From: Selenomonadales bacterium 4137-cl
GTDB taxonomy: Bacteria > Bacillota > Negativicutes > Sporomusales > UBA7701
Direction: 5' to 3'
DNA length: 64,000 nucleotides
Assembly: GCA_032334055.1 (NCBI GenBank)
Contig: JAUOZS010000001.1
Location: 2,640,501 to 2,704,500 of the forward strand
The notes under the pieces were generated by a model. That model was not told the origin of the DNA and did no database searches. It saw nothing but the letters and a program-made list of their open reading frames with translations. This document shows, piece after piece, positions 25,575 through 33,617 of this stretch (position 1 is the stretch's first letter; every line of letters starts with the position of its first letter). The translations under genes and the position numbers were made by a program.

Positions 25575-25753
25575 CTCCCGCACCTAGTTCTTCCCGGAAA
25601 AAGCCCTCAATATTTGCGCAATAAATACCGGCGGCAGTGCGACCCGCACAAATTCCGCCTCCTCAGCCCCGCACAGCCGATTGCATATGGAAACGCGGCC
25701 GGCAGTAATGGTACAATATCCCTGTAACCACACTTGGCGAAAGGACTGAACTT

Positions 25754-26749
25754 ATGCCCAAAGTACATTTCAAGCGCGGCGGCTTCATCGAAAGCAGCCA
25801 CCAGATAGAAGCCGTGGCCGTCGACCGGGCCGGCCGGCCGATTCTCGCCACAACCCGCCCCCACTACCGCACCTTCTGGCGCTCCGGGGCCAAACCGTTT
25901 CAGATACTCCCCTTCCTCGCCCGCGGCGGAATGGAGAAATTCAATCTCACGGAACGGGAGCTGTCGGTCATGGTATCCTCGCACAGCGGGGACGAATTCC
26001 ACCTCCAACTCGTGCGCTCCATTCTCGGCAAAATGGGGCTGAGCCCCGAAAACCTGGCCTGCGGCGTATCCGAGCCGCTCGACGCCGCCATCGCCCGCCA
26101 ATTATACAAGGACGGCCGTCCCTACTCCGCCCTCCACAACGACTGCTCGGGCAAACACGCCGCCATGCTCGGCCTCGCGCTCCTGACCGGCGCGCCGCTC
26201 GCCGGCTATACCAGCCCCGACCACCCCGTCCAGCGGCTGATGCGCTCCGCCGTGGCCCTCTCGGCCGGCCTGGCCGAGAGCGAAATGGACGAAGGCGTCG
26301 ACGGCTGCGGCGTCCCCACCTTCTGCCTGCCCCTCCGCAACATGGCCCTCGCCTACGCCCGGCTAAGCGCCCCCACCGAAGAAGACTGGCAGGACCGGCG
26401 CGCCGACGTTGCCCGCATCCGCGACGCCATGCGTCACAACCCCGACTGCGTCGGCGGCCGCGGCCGCTTCGAAACGGTGCTCATGGAAACGACCGGCGGC
26501 CGCCTGATCGCCAAGCTCGGAGCCGAAGCGTCCTTCTGCATCGGCTGCTGCCCGACCGGGCAAGGGCTCGTGTTCAAGGTTATCGACGGCGGCCGGCGGG
26601 CGCTCGAACACTTCGGCATCTACATCCTAAAACGCCTCGACTGGATAACCGCCGAAGAACAAACCGCCCTGCTGAAGCACTTCCCGCCGGAAATCCGCAA
26701 CGACCACCAACAGCCCGTCGGCTCGGCCGAAATCGAATGGGATGCGTAA
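25754..26749 (+). CDS. Asparaginase II family protein (PF06089)
   Basis: A 331-aa protein of the type II 'thermolabile' asparaginase family found in rhizobia and many Firmicutes. Visible are the RGGFIESSHQ start, SGAKPFQ, VSSHSGDEFH, NDCSGKHAAML and DGCGVPTFCLPL motifs, with the catalytic Ser and Thr region around RSGAKPFQ and SHSG. It hydrolyses L-asparagine to aspartate and ammonia in the cytoplasm and could feed NAD synthesis or fermentation. AAAGGA lies upstream of the ATG. A hairpin follows. Confidence 0.9.
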   Translation: MPKVHFKRGGFIESSHQIEAVAVDRAGRPILATTRPHYRTFWRSGAKPFQILPFLARGGMEKFNLTERELSVMVSSHSGDEFHLQLVRSILGKMGLSPENLACGVSEPLDAAIARQLYKDGRPYSALHNDCSGKHAAMLGLALLTGAPLAGYTSPDHPVQRLMRSAVALSAGLAESEMDEGVDGCGVPTFCLPLRNMALAYARLSAPTEEDWQDRRADVARIRDAMRHNPDCVGGRGRFETVLMETTGGRLIAKLGAEASFCIGCCPTGQGLVFKVIDGGRRALEHFGIYILKRLDWITAEEQTALLKHFPPEIRNDHQQPVGSAEIEWDA

Positions 26750-26754
26750 AATAC

Positions 26755-26795
26755 ACAACCCCCGAAGCTCAACCAAGCTGCGGGGGTTGTATTCT
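26755..26795 (+). terminator. Hairpin terminator after the asparaginase gene
   Basis: ACAACCCCCG / CGGGGGTTGT with a 16-nt loop, followed by ATTCT; the T-run is poor. Confidence 0.6.
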
Positions 26796-27032
26796 ACGGC
26801 CGGCTACGCTGACGGCAAGAGCACACTTTTTCGTAATTATCACGCTGCTAATGACCATTCGCGAGGAATTCAATTATGGATTTCTCCGGTCGGCGGGGCG
26901 GCAGGGAGGAAAAAACCAGGATTCATGGAAATATTTCTCATGGAAAACCTTGGCCGATCCTTCCGACATCGGCCGCTGCCCCTGCCGGCCGAAACAGGCA
27001 CGGCCTTCCTGGGGCGAGAGGAGGGACTGGCC

Positions 27033-27692
27033 TTGAAAAAGGCCCCGAAAGCGACAAAAATAACGGTAATCATCCTTATTCTGCTGGCAGCGGTATTTGC
27101 CTACTACGCCGCCGAAGTCATGCTCGCCCGGGCCGCCACCGCCGCGACCGTCGAGGCCTGTTACAAATCCGGCCGCATAAAAATGACCGTCAACGACTTA
27201 TCGCCAAGACAGTTGGCCGTTTTGCTCAAAATTCAGGACCCCGGCTTTTATCGCCACCACGGCGTGGACTTCCACACCCCCGGCGCCGGCTGGACCACCA
27301 TCACCCAAGGACTGGCCAAAAGCTTTTACTTTGAAAACTTCCGACAGGGTCCCATGAAAATCAAGCAGACCCTGTGCGCCCGCTTTGCTCTCGACCCTTT
27401 GGTCGACAAGGAAACCCAGCTCACCCTATTTATCAACCTGATGTACTTCGGCAACGGCATCTACGGCTTGTCGGACGCGGCGGCCTACTATTTCCGCAAA
27501 CCGGTGGCCGAACTCACGGAAGACGAATACATCGCCCTGATAGGCTGCCTGATCAACCCCACCGGCCTGAACGTAAAAAGCCACCCCCGGGAAAACGCCC
27601 AGCGCGTCCAGCGGATAAAAAAAGTATTGTCCGGCGCATACACGCCCCAAGGCCTCTTCGACATCACCTACGAGGGCGCGGATAAGATCTGA
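27033..27692 (+). CDS. GT51-type peptidoglycan glycosyltransferase (MtgA-like), catalytic Glu replaced by Gln
   Basis: A 219-aa monofunctional GT51 protein with an N-terminal membrane anchor (about residues 9-27) and a lysozyme-like domain. Motif 1 reads IQDPGFYRHHGVD (Q68 to D79), motif 2 GAGWTTITQGLAKS, and the NLMYFGNGIYGLSDAAAYYF block follows. Lipid II polymerases normally have Glu in motif 1 (EDxxFxxHxG); here Gln68 is in that place, so catalysis may be weak or use another residue. TTG at 27033 is chosen because GAGGAGGG lies 7 bases upstream and it directly begins the anchor; the frame runs upstream to 26742 without family similarity. Confidence 0.8.
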   Translation: MKKAPKATKITVIILILLAAVFAYYAAEVMLARAATAATVEACYKSGRIKMTVNDLSPRQLAVLLKIQDPGFYRHHGVDFHTPGAGWTTITQGLAKSFYFENFRQGPMKIKQTLCARFALDPLVDKETQLTLFINLMYFGNGIYGLSDAAAYYFRKPVAELTEDEYIALIGCLINPTGLNVKSHPRENAQRVQRIKKVLSGAYTPQGLFDITYEGADKI

Positions 27693-27752
27693 CGGCCGGC
27701 GGACCGCGCTCTATCGAAAGACACTCCCCTTATACAATTACTTTCCCATGCT

Positions 27753-27793
27753 AAAAAACATATCCGGAACATCACTGTTCCGGATATGTTTTA
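27753..27793. terminator. Bidirectional terminator, hairpin core GGAACA...TGTTCC
   Basis: A 15-bp stem with loop TCAC between convergent genes, with A and T runs on both sides. The core resembles hairpins at 30643 and 35644. Confidence 0.9.
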
Positions 27794-27839
27794 TTTCGCA
27801 TCCCGATGCGCCGTTCCGTTGCGGCCGGCCGATTTGTCC

Positions 27840-28232
27840 CTACCCGCCGACATACATACGGTCGGTTTTCAAAATATGATTCACAAGCCAGTCGGCAAAG
27901 AAATCCAACAAGTCGAACAAATACTTTTCTTGATTGGCGTCGACCGAGTTCAGGTCGACGTTGCTGATTTTTTCGATGAAATCGCTATGCTGAACCTTAT
28001 GGGACAACAGTTTTGGATAACCGATACTGGCCATATATTCTTCTTCCTGGCTAAAGTGCGTAACGGTATAATCCCTCAACTCGTCCAATATCTCCATAAT
28101 CTGATCATACTTGTCCGTCCGCAGTTCATTTTTCAAAAGATCATACGCTTTATTGGCGATAGCGAATAAATTCTTGTGCTGCTCATCGATGTCTGCTAAA
28201 CCAAGGCGATATTCTTCCGACCATTGAATCAT
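27840..28232 (-). CDS. Bacteriohemerythrin
   Basis: A 130-aa single-domain hemerythrin. The di-iron ligand pattern is visible: His near 19 (DEQHKNLF), His59 and Glu63 (THFSQEEEYM), His77/81 (SHKVQHSDF), and the final H-x4-D (NHILKTD). It binds O2 reversibly and in anaerobes is thought to sense, store or deliver oxygen, possibly to the oxidase encoded 5 kb further on (inference). ATG at 28232 has AAAGGAG upstream. Confidence 0.93.
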   Translation of the reverse strand: MIQWSEEYRLGLADIDEQHKNLFAIANKAYDLLKNELRTDKYDQIMEILDELRDYTVTHFSQEEEYMASIGYPKLLSHKVQHSDFIEKISNVDLNSVDANQEKYLFDLLDFFADWLVNHILKTDRMYVGG

Positions 28233-28340
28233 ATCAGAGGCTCCTTTCCTTTGCGGAAATAAGTTACCAGCGTATATATAACTTGATTCGGCCTTTATTT
28301 GTCTAATCCTTTCACAAGCTTTCCAACAACCAGAGAGATC

Positions 28341-30476
28341 TCAGGATTGTATCAGATTTTTTCTGTGTTTGCAGATTGTCGCTTTGATGGCGGCGTAATC
28401 TACCTCATCAGGCAAAGCCTCTTTGAGGGGCTTCAGCTTGGCTGCCCCCAATTCGTCAATCTTGGCGAGAATCAGCGCCTCATACCGGGCAGGGATTAGC
28501 GGGGACCAGTCGATTGCATATCCTTCAACACCGCACCGCATCAGATGGTCTTGCACGGTAAGCAGCTTCAGCTTGCGCTGCGCGGCGATTGCCGCCAGTG
28601 AATGCCCGGCCTGGTACAAGCCTAGCGTGACTACATGACTGGGAGTATCATCGCCGTTATCGTCACTCGCTGGCGGCGCCGTAGGCGCGGGTCGAAGCGC
28701 CCGATTATGCGCAGCACTATATTGTTGGATGACCCGCAGGAAGTCGTCACCGTAGCGCACTAATTTGGTCTCCCCGACCCCCTTGATTGACCGCAGGGCC
28801 TCCCGGTCGGCTGGGCAATGTTCACACATCTCCCTGAGCGTACTGTCGGCAAACACCACATAGGGCGGCACTCCTATCCTGTCGGCGATTGACTTACGCA
28901 ATTCCCGCAATAGTTGAAACAGCGAATTGTCTTTTGTCACTGTCTGCGGCCTTTTGGGGGTCTTCTGCCACACTTTGGCTTCATCTTTTAATACCGCGGC
29001 CCCCTGGCCAGTCACTTTTACCACCGGGTACTCGCTCTCGGTCAGGCAAAGATATCCGGTGGCAATCAGCCGGTTGATAAGGTCTTTCAGCTCTTGCAGG
29101 CCGTATTCTTTAAGGATGCCGTAGACGGACAACTCTTCTACGCCCAACTGACGGACCTTCTTGTTCTTTGCTCCTTTTAACACATCGGCGATTAGGTTTA
29201 TGCCATAACGCTCTCTTAGCCGCACGATGCAAGAAAGTACCTTTTGCGCCTCGACGGTTATATCGACCAGCTCATTGCCATCGTTGCAGTTGCCGCAGTG
29301 GCCGCACTCCTCGGCAGCCGCCGTCTCGCCGAAATACTCCAGAATGTACCGGCGCAAACAAGCAGGGGTGTGGCAATAGTCCACCATCGATTTCAGCTTT
29401 GCGAATTCGCCGGCTTTTCGCTCGCTGTCGAGCACCGACTGTTCGATGAGAAACTTCTGCAGCATGATGTCCTGGGCGCCGAATAACAGGATACACTCGC
29501 CGGGTTCGCCGTCACGGCCGGCCCTCCCGGCCTCCTGGTAGTATGATTCCATATTTCTAGGCATGTTGTAATGGATTACATAGCGCACGTCGGGTTTATC
29601 GATGCCCATGCCAAAGGCATTTGTGGCCACCATAATATTTATGTCGTCGCGAATAAAAGCCTCCTGGCTTTTCCTGCGCTCGTCGTCACCCAGTCCCGCG
29701 TGGTATTTCCCGACCGGCCAACCCGCTTTGCGCAAGACGATATATAGATTATCGACCTCTTTGCGGGTGGCGGCATAAATTATCCCCGCCTTGTCCTTAT
29801 TGGCCGCAACATACTTCAGGACAAATTCCTTTTTGTTTTCCCCCCGGCCGACGGCGAACAAAAGGTTGGCACGGTCGACGCCGGTATAGTAGGTGTCCGG
29901 TCTTTTCAACCCCAGCAGTGCGATGATATCCTGCTTCACGGTCGCGGTCGCGGTCGCGGTGAATGCGCCGATGACCGGGCGGTTGGCCAGGCGGTCGATA
30001 AACGGCCCGATCGCCCGGTAGCTGGGACGAAAATCATGACCCCACTGCGAAATGCAATGCGCTTCGTCGATAGCCAGCAGCGATATCGCCAAGGCCTGGA
30101 TAGCTTCCTGGAAATATTCCGACTCCAGGCGCTCCGGGGCAACATAAAGCAGCTTGTACCGGCCCGACCTTGTGTTATAGAGGCGTTCATTCACTTCCGC
30201 GGTGGTTAACGAGCTATTGATATAAGTGGCGGGAATACCAACCCCGTGGAGGGCATCGATCTGGTCTTTCATCAGCGAAATAAGCGGCGAGATAACGATC
30301 GCGGTCCCTGGCAGCATCAGCGCCGGCAGCTGGTAGCACAGCGACTTCCCCGCGCCTGTCGGCATAACGGCTAAAGTATCGGTGCCCTTTATCAGGCTGC
30401 CGATTATCTCGGCCTGTCCTGGACGAAAATCGGCGTAGCCGTAGTATTTCCGCAATAAATCCCGGGCCTTTTGCAC
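28341..30476 (-). CDS. recQ: ATP-dependent DNA helicase RecQ
   Basis: A 711-aa protein with Walker A (MPTGAGKSLCYQLP), DEAH box (LAIDEAHCISQWGHDFRP), helicase C domain (GRAGRDGEPGEC), RecQ zinc-binding Cys set (C...C...CGHCGNC, about residues 370-395), a winged-helix RQC domain, an HRDC domain (about 515-590) and a C-terminal HTH-type extension (about 620-700). It unwinds recombination intermediates. The start is GTG at 30476, with AGGAG upstream. It is lower in GC than the flanking genes and lies beside the respiratory island. Confidence 0.95.
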   Translation of the reverse strand: MQKARDLLRKYYGYADFRPGQAEIIGSLIKGTDTLAVMPTGAGKSLCYQLPALMLPGTAIVISPLISLMKDQIDALHGVGIPATYINSSLTTAEVNERLYNTRSGRYKLLYVAPERLESEYFQEAIQALAISLLAIDEAHCISQWGHDFRPSYRAIGPFIDRLANRPVIGAFTATATATVKQDIIALLGLKRPDTYYTGVDRANLLFAVGRGENKKEFVLKYVAANKDKAGIIYAATRKEVDNLYIVLRKAGWPVGKYHAGLGDDERRKSQEAFIRDDINIMVATNAFGMGIDKPDVRYVIHYNMPRNMESYYQEAGRAGRDGEPGECILLFGAQDIMLQKFLIEQSVLDSERKAGEFAKLKSMVDYCHTPACLRRYILEYFGETAAAEECGHCGNCNDGNELVDITVEAQKVLSCIVRLRERYGINLIADVLKGAKNKKVRQLGVEELSVYGILKEYGLQELKDLINRLIATGYLCLTESEYPVVKVTGQGAAVLKDEAKVWQKTPKRPQTVTKDNSLFQLLRELRKSIADRIGVPPYVVFADSTLREMCEHCPADREALRSIKGVGETKLVRYGDDFLRVIQQYSAAHNRALRPAPTAPPASDDNGDDTPSHVVTLGLYQAGHSLAAIAAQRKLKLLTVQDHLMRCGVEGYAIDWSPLIPARYEALILAKIDELGAAKLKPLKEALPDEVDYAAIKATICKHRKNLIQS

Positions 30477-30527
30477 GCGTTTTATTCTCCTATCAGGTTT
30501 TATTATTGGTTTAATTCAGTTTCTCTC

Positions 30528-30533
30528 ATTATA
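30528..30533 (-). promoter_or_regulatory. -10 element upstream of recQ
   Basis: A minus-strand TATAAT 52 bases upstream of the GTG start, without a clear -35. Confidence 0.4.
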
Positions 30534-30642
30534 ACACTCCCGGCCCGACCTTTCTTTAGATTTTCGGCGGGCTGCGATCATCGTCACAGGCTCGCTGTCC
30601 AATTGTTTTGCAGTCCTTGTCCTGTTGCCGGGTCCTCGACAA

Positions 30643-30693
30643 TAAAAAGAACACACGCCCGGAACATCGCTGTCCCGTGCATGTGTTCTTTTA
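30643..30693 (-). terminator. Terminator after the ccsA-type gene
   Basis: AAAAGAACACA / TGTGTTCTTTT encloses a CGGGACAGCGATGTTCCGG core (minus strand) and is followed by TTTTTATT. Confidence 0.75.
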
Positions 30694-30767
30694 TTCTGCA
30701 TTATGATTCGTCTTCCCGTTCTCCCCGGTCTCCTCGTCCGGCCTGTTTTGACCGCCTGGGGGATCGT

Positions 30768-31553
30768 TCACCCAAGATAACTATGTAGTCCCGGCAAAAG
30801 AAAACTCACTCCCAAATAGGTGAATATCACCGCAATAAAACCTATAGAAGCCACTGACATCACGAATGGATTATCATAGCCGCGCTCCAGGCGAAAATGA
30901 AAATAGGCGGAATAGATCAGCCAGGTGATCAAAGACCAGGTTTCCTTAGGGTCCCACCGCCAGTATGACCCCCAGGCATATTCAGCCCATACGGCTCCTG
31001 TAACAATTACCAATGTTAAAAAGGGCATGGCCAAAACTATCAAGCGATCGGTCAACCAGGCGGCTTTGCTCGTATCATCCGGGTTTGACGCCGTGATTTT
31101 GGTTTGCCATAAATAGAGCACAGCTGTGCAAAAAGATGCCGCCAGCAGGCCGTAGGCCAGCACTGCCACACTGATGTGAACCGCCAGCCACCAACTTTTC
31201 AGGGCCGGCATCAGTTGACGCGGCAACGAAAAACTTGCCGCGGTGACGGCAGTCATAACCAGCAGTAGAGCCAGCGCGACAGGCATAACCGCCGGCATCC
31301 GGCAACGCCAGTCAATCACGAACAATATACCCGCCAGTAAACCGTTAAATAGCAGGCCGAATTCATAGAGGGAGATTCCCGGCCAGTGGGCAGCGACGGC
31401 GGCACGGGCAGCGACCGCCGCGAAATTGGCCAGACAGCCGGCCAACAGTAAATACCTGCCAAATATGACGTCAGGCTTCTTGCGACTGAAGACGTAGCCA
31501 AAAAAAGCTAACAAGTATAGGCCCAGAGCAGAAATGGTTAAATATTTATCCAT
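30768..31553 (-). CDS. ccsA: Cytochrome c biogenesis protein CcsA/ResC
   Basis: A 261-aa, eight-helix protein with the haem-handling WWD-type motif WGSYWRWDPKETWSL and conserved His residues near the membrane face (HISVAVLAYG and others). With ResB it forms the system II complex that exports haem and attaches it to CxxCH of cytochromes c outside the membrane. ATG at 31553 overlaps the resB stop (31546), so they are coupled. It serves the c-type cytochromes encoded directly upstream. Confidence 0.92.
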   Translation of the reverse strand: MDKYLTISALGLYLLAFFGYVFSRKKPDVIFGRYLLLAGCLANFAAVAARAAVAAHWPGISLYEFGLLFNGLLAGILFVIDWRCRMPAVMPVALALLLVMTAVTAASFSLPRQLMPALKSWWLAVHISVAVLAYGLLAASFCTAVLYLWQTKITASNPDDTSKAAWLTDRLIVLAMPFLTLVIVTGAVWAEYAWGSYWRWDPKETWSLITWLIYSAYFHFRLERGYDNPFVMSVASIGFIAVIFTYLGVSFLLPGLHSYLG

Positions 31554-32742
31554 GAGAAGCGTCCAACACCTTCGCAAGTTGCTCGATTTTCGCGGACAAT
31601 TGCCGCCGATAAGGGTTGCCCCCTATCAACAGGGTTTTTACATAGACTGACTGTCCTTCCTCCCTGAGACTAAGATAAATGATATGGTGAGGGGATAGAA
31701 CGGTGGCGAAAAAGGCGATCACCAATAAGAGAAAACCACCGAAAACGAACGGTATTCCTGGATCGCGTTTTATCTGCAGCCGGGAATACTTCTTGACGCC
31801 GCCGAAGACCCACTGCTGCCCCGCTCCCGGCAGGACGAACGGTCTGTCGAGAGGCTGGCTGGCTTTGTAAAGCAACCTGTTGCCAGCATACACCGCATAA
31901 AGCACATCATCAAATTGCGGCCTGTAGCCTAGGATCTGCAGTAGTTCGGAATTGTCCGCATTCAGGGGGATTACGGAGTATTCCGAAAACCAGGCAGCAG
32001 GCTGTCTTTCGCCGATTGCCTGCAACCGCACCCTGTACCCGTACCCAAACTGCTGAATGGATAATCCGAAAACATCCAACGGGTGGTTGACAGTCACTGA
32101 GCCCCTTACTTCTCCAGCGCCGGCCCAAAAGCTGACATCGCTGGTAAATTCGGAAACTCCCCCGTCTGGGTAATAATCAATGCGAAAATCCCGCAGGAGA
32201 ATGTGCCCCCGGACGGTTTGGCCGGAACGGGCGTCTGTCCTGACGGCGACCTTCTCGCCAACCGGTGCGTCGACAATGGCCTGAAACCCGAAATAGCTTC
32301 CGCAAAAACCGGCGACAAGGATAATCAGTATCGCCAAGTGAAGCACAATTGCCGCTGCTTTTCCCAGCACACCCTTCTCGGCGCGCAGGAGGTACTGCTC
32401 GTTCTTGTCGACCCGCGTGCAGTAATTTTGCTGCCGCAGGTAGTCGGTAACCCGTCCCAATACCGCTTCCGGGTTCTCCCTGGCTACGCAAAATTCCGGC
32501 CCGGTAAGCCGGGGGGGCGACGAGCCTGACCCGGAAAGCATTTTCCCAAAGCGCCGGATCTGAGCTAACGTGCAAGCAGTAAGCTGGAGAAAAAAGATGA
32601 TCAGCAGTGCTTGAAAAGCGGCAGACCGAAATAACTCACCGGCCGGATCGATCACCGTTATTACTGCGCTCAAAGCGGCGATGGCGCCACACAATAACAG
32701 CCCGGCCCGCATCGAGAAGAAAATCCGGGTGAATACGTTCAT
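31546..32742 (-). CDS. resB: Cytochrome c biogenesis protein ResB/Ccs1
   Basis: A 398-aa protein with three N-terminal transmembrane helices, a large external domain (about residues 150-340) and a last helix (FGGFLLLVIAFFATVL). It is the partner of CcsA in system II maturation. ATG at 32742 has GGGAG 8 bases upstream. It is separated from the cytochrome c gene by a 16-bp hairpin, but the order oxidase, cytochrome c, ResB, CcsA indicates one functional module. Confidence 0.9.
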   Translation of the reverse strand: MNVFTRIFFSMRAGLLLCGAIAALSAVITVIDPAGELFRSAAFQALLIIFFLQLTACTLAQIRRFGKMLSGSGSSPPRLTGPEFCVARENPEAVLGRVTDYLRQQNYCTRVDKNEQYLLRAEKGVLGKAAAIVLHLAILIILVAGFCGSYFGFQAIVDAPVGEKVAVRTDARSGQTVRGHILLRDFRIDYYPDGGVSEFTSDVSFWAGAGEVRGSVTVNHPLDVFGLSIQQFGYGYRVRLQAIGERQPAAWFSEYSVIPLNADNSELLQILGYRPQFDDVLYAVYAGNRLLYKASQPLDRPFVLPGAGQQWVFGGVKKYSRLQIKRDPGIPFVFGGFLLLVIAFFATVLSPHHIIYLSLREEGQSVYVKTLLIGGNPYRRQLSAKIEQLAKVLDASHG

Positions 32743-32768
32743 TGGAAGGCTCCCACTTAACGATTTAG

Positions 32769-32801
32769 CCAAAGAGAGCGAAGCGGCTTCGCTCTCTTTG
32801 G
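32769..32801 (-). terminator. 16-bp perfect hairpin between cytochrome c and resB
   Basis: CCAAAGAGAGCGAAGC pairs with its exact complement around a single G. It has no long T-run, so it may be only a partial terminator or an mRNA processing site. Confidence 0.6.
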
Positions 32802-32814
32802 TTGTGCAACCGAC

Positions 32815-33609
32815 CTACCGCAGGCCGATGATGCGCGCAAAATCTTTGACGTCCCGGGTCCATTGCGGGGGGTTGTCGTTCTTGTGCTGCCCGGAATATT
32901 TGTCATAGTCTTCCGGGTAGTTTTTACCCGGAGGGAAATCGGCTGTCGCCGGTGGTCCCAGCGGGGTCCCGTCCTGACGCCATACCTCGCCGTAGCTGAA
33001 ACCGACGTAAGCCGGATTGATATCGCCGCTGGCTTCGCTGAAGCCTTTTGTGTCGTACCGCCCTGCCAGAACATCCCGCATCTTGTCCTGCAAAAACGGG
33101 TTGATGCTATAGATATAGGCCATTATGTAGTTGATCTGCTGGGTGGAAAGCCGGCCGATCCATGGTTGCATTTTCAAGGCGGCAAACTCTTGGCCGCCGA
33201 TGTCGGCGGGGTCCTGGTACATGCTGAAAACCACCGCCCGTTCGATCTGTTGGCGCAAAACGATGGGAAAGACCATGTTATTGCTGGCCAGATCCTTGTC
33301 GTTCCAGCCTGGAACGCGCCCATCGGGATGGCCGGGGTTTTCCACGCCGCCTTTTCCTTCCGGTCCGTGGCAGGTAAAGCAGCCCTGTTCGGCCGCCAAC
33401 TCTTTTCCTATGGCGATGACCAAATGCGGATCATTATCCTGGCTGCGGACATCATGCATCAGCACCGCGTTGTAATTTAGGGCGAAATAGAGGACAGCCC
33501 ATAGCGGAACGGTCACAAAAATTACTTTCAGCAGCCACGGAATCGGCTTATAACCGGCTTGAACCGTATGGTTGTCATGATAAAGTCGCTTTTCGGCCAA
33601 CTTTGTCAT
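32815..33609 (-). CDS. Membrane-anchored mono-haem cytochrome c (CcoP-like subunit)
   Basis: A 264-aa protein with one N-terminal transmembrane helix (about residues 25-45) after a basic start resembling CcoP (KPIPWLLKVIFVTVPLW), then one haem site C77-F-T-C80-H81 and a Met-containing C-terminal part. Ordinary CcoP has two haems, so this is a shortened electron-entry subunit. It starts 9 bases after the oxidase gene stops and probably forms a complex with it. The ATG has a good ribosome site (AGGGG). Confidence 0.82.
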   Translation of the reverse strand: MTKLAEKRLYHDNHTVQAGYKPIPWLLKVIFVTVPLWAVLYFALNYNAVLMHDVRSQDNDPHLVIAIGKELAAEQGCFTCHGPEGKGGVENPGHPDGRVPGWNDKDLASNNMVFPIVLRQQIERAVVFSMYQDPADIGGQEFAALKMQPWIGRLSTQQINYIMAYIYSINPFLQDKMRDVLAGRYDTKGFSEASGDINPAYVGFSYGEVWRQDGTPLGPPATADFPPGKNYPEDYDKYSGQHKNDNPPQWTRDVKDFARIIGLR

Positions 33610-33617
33610 CCCCCTCG

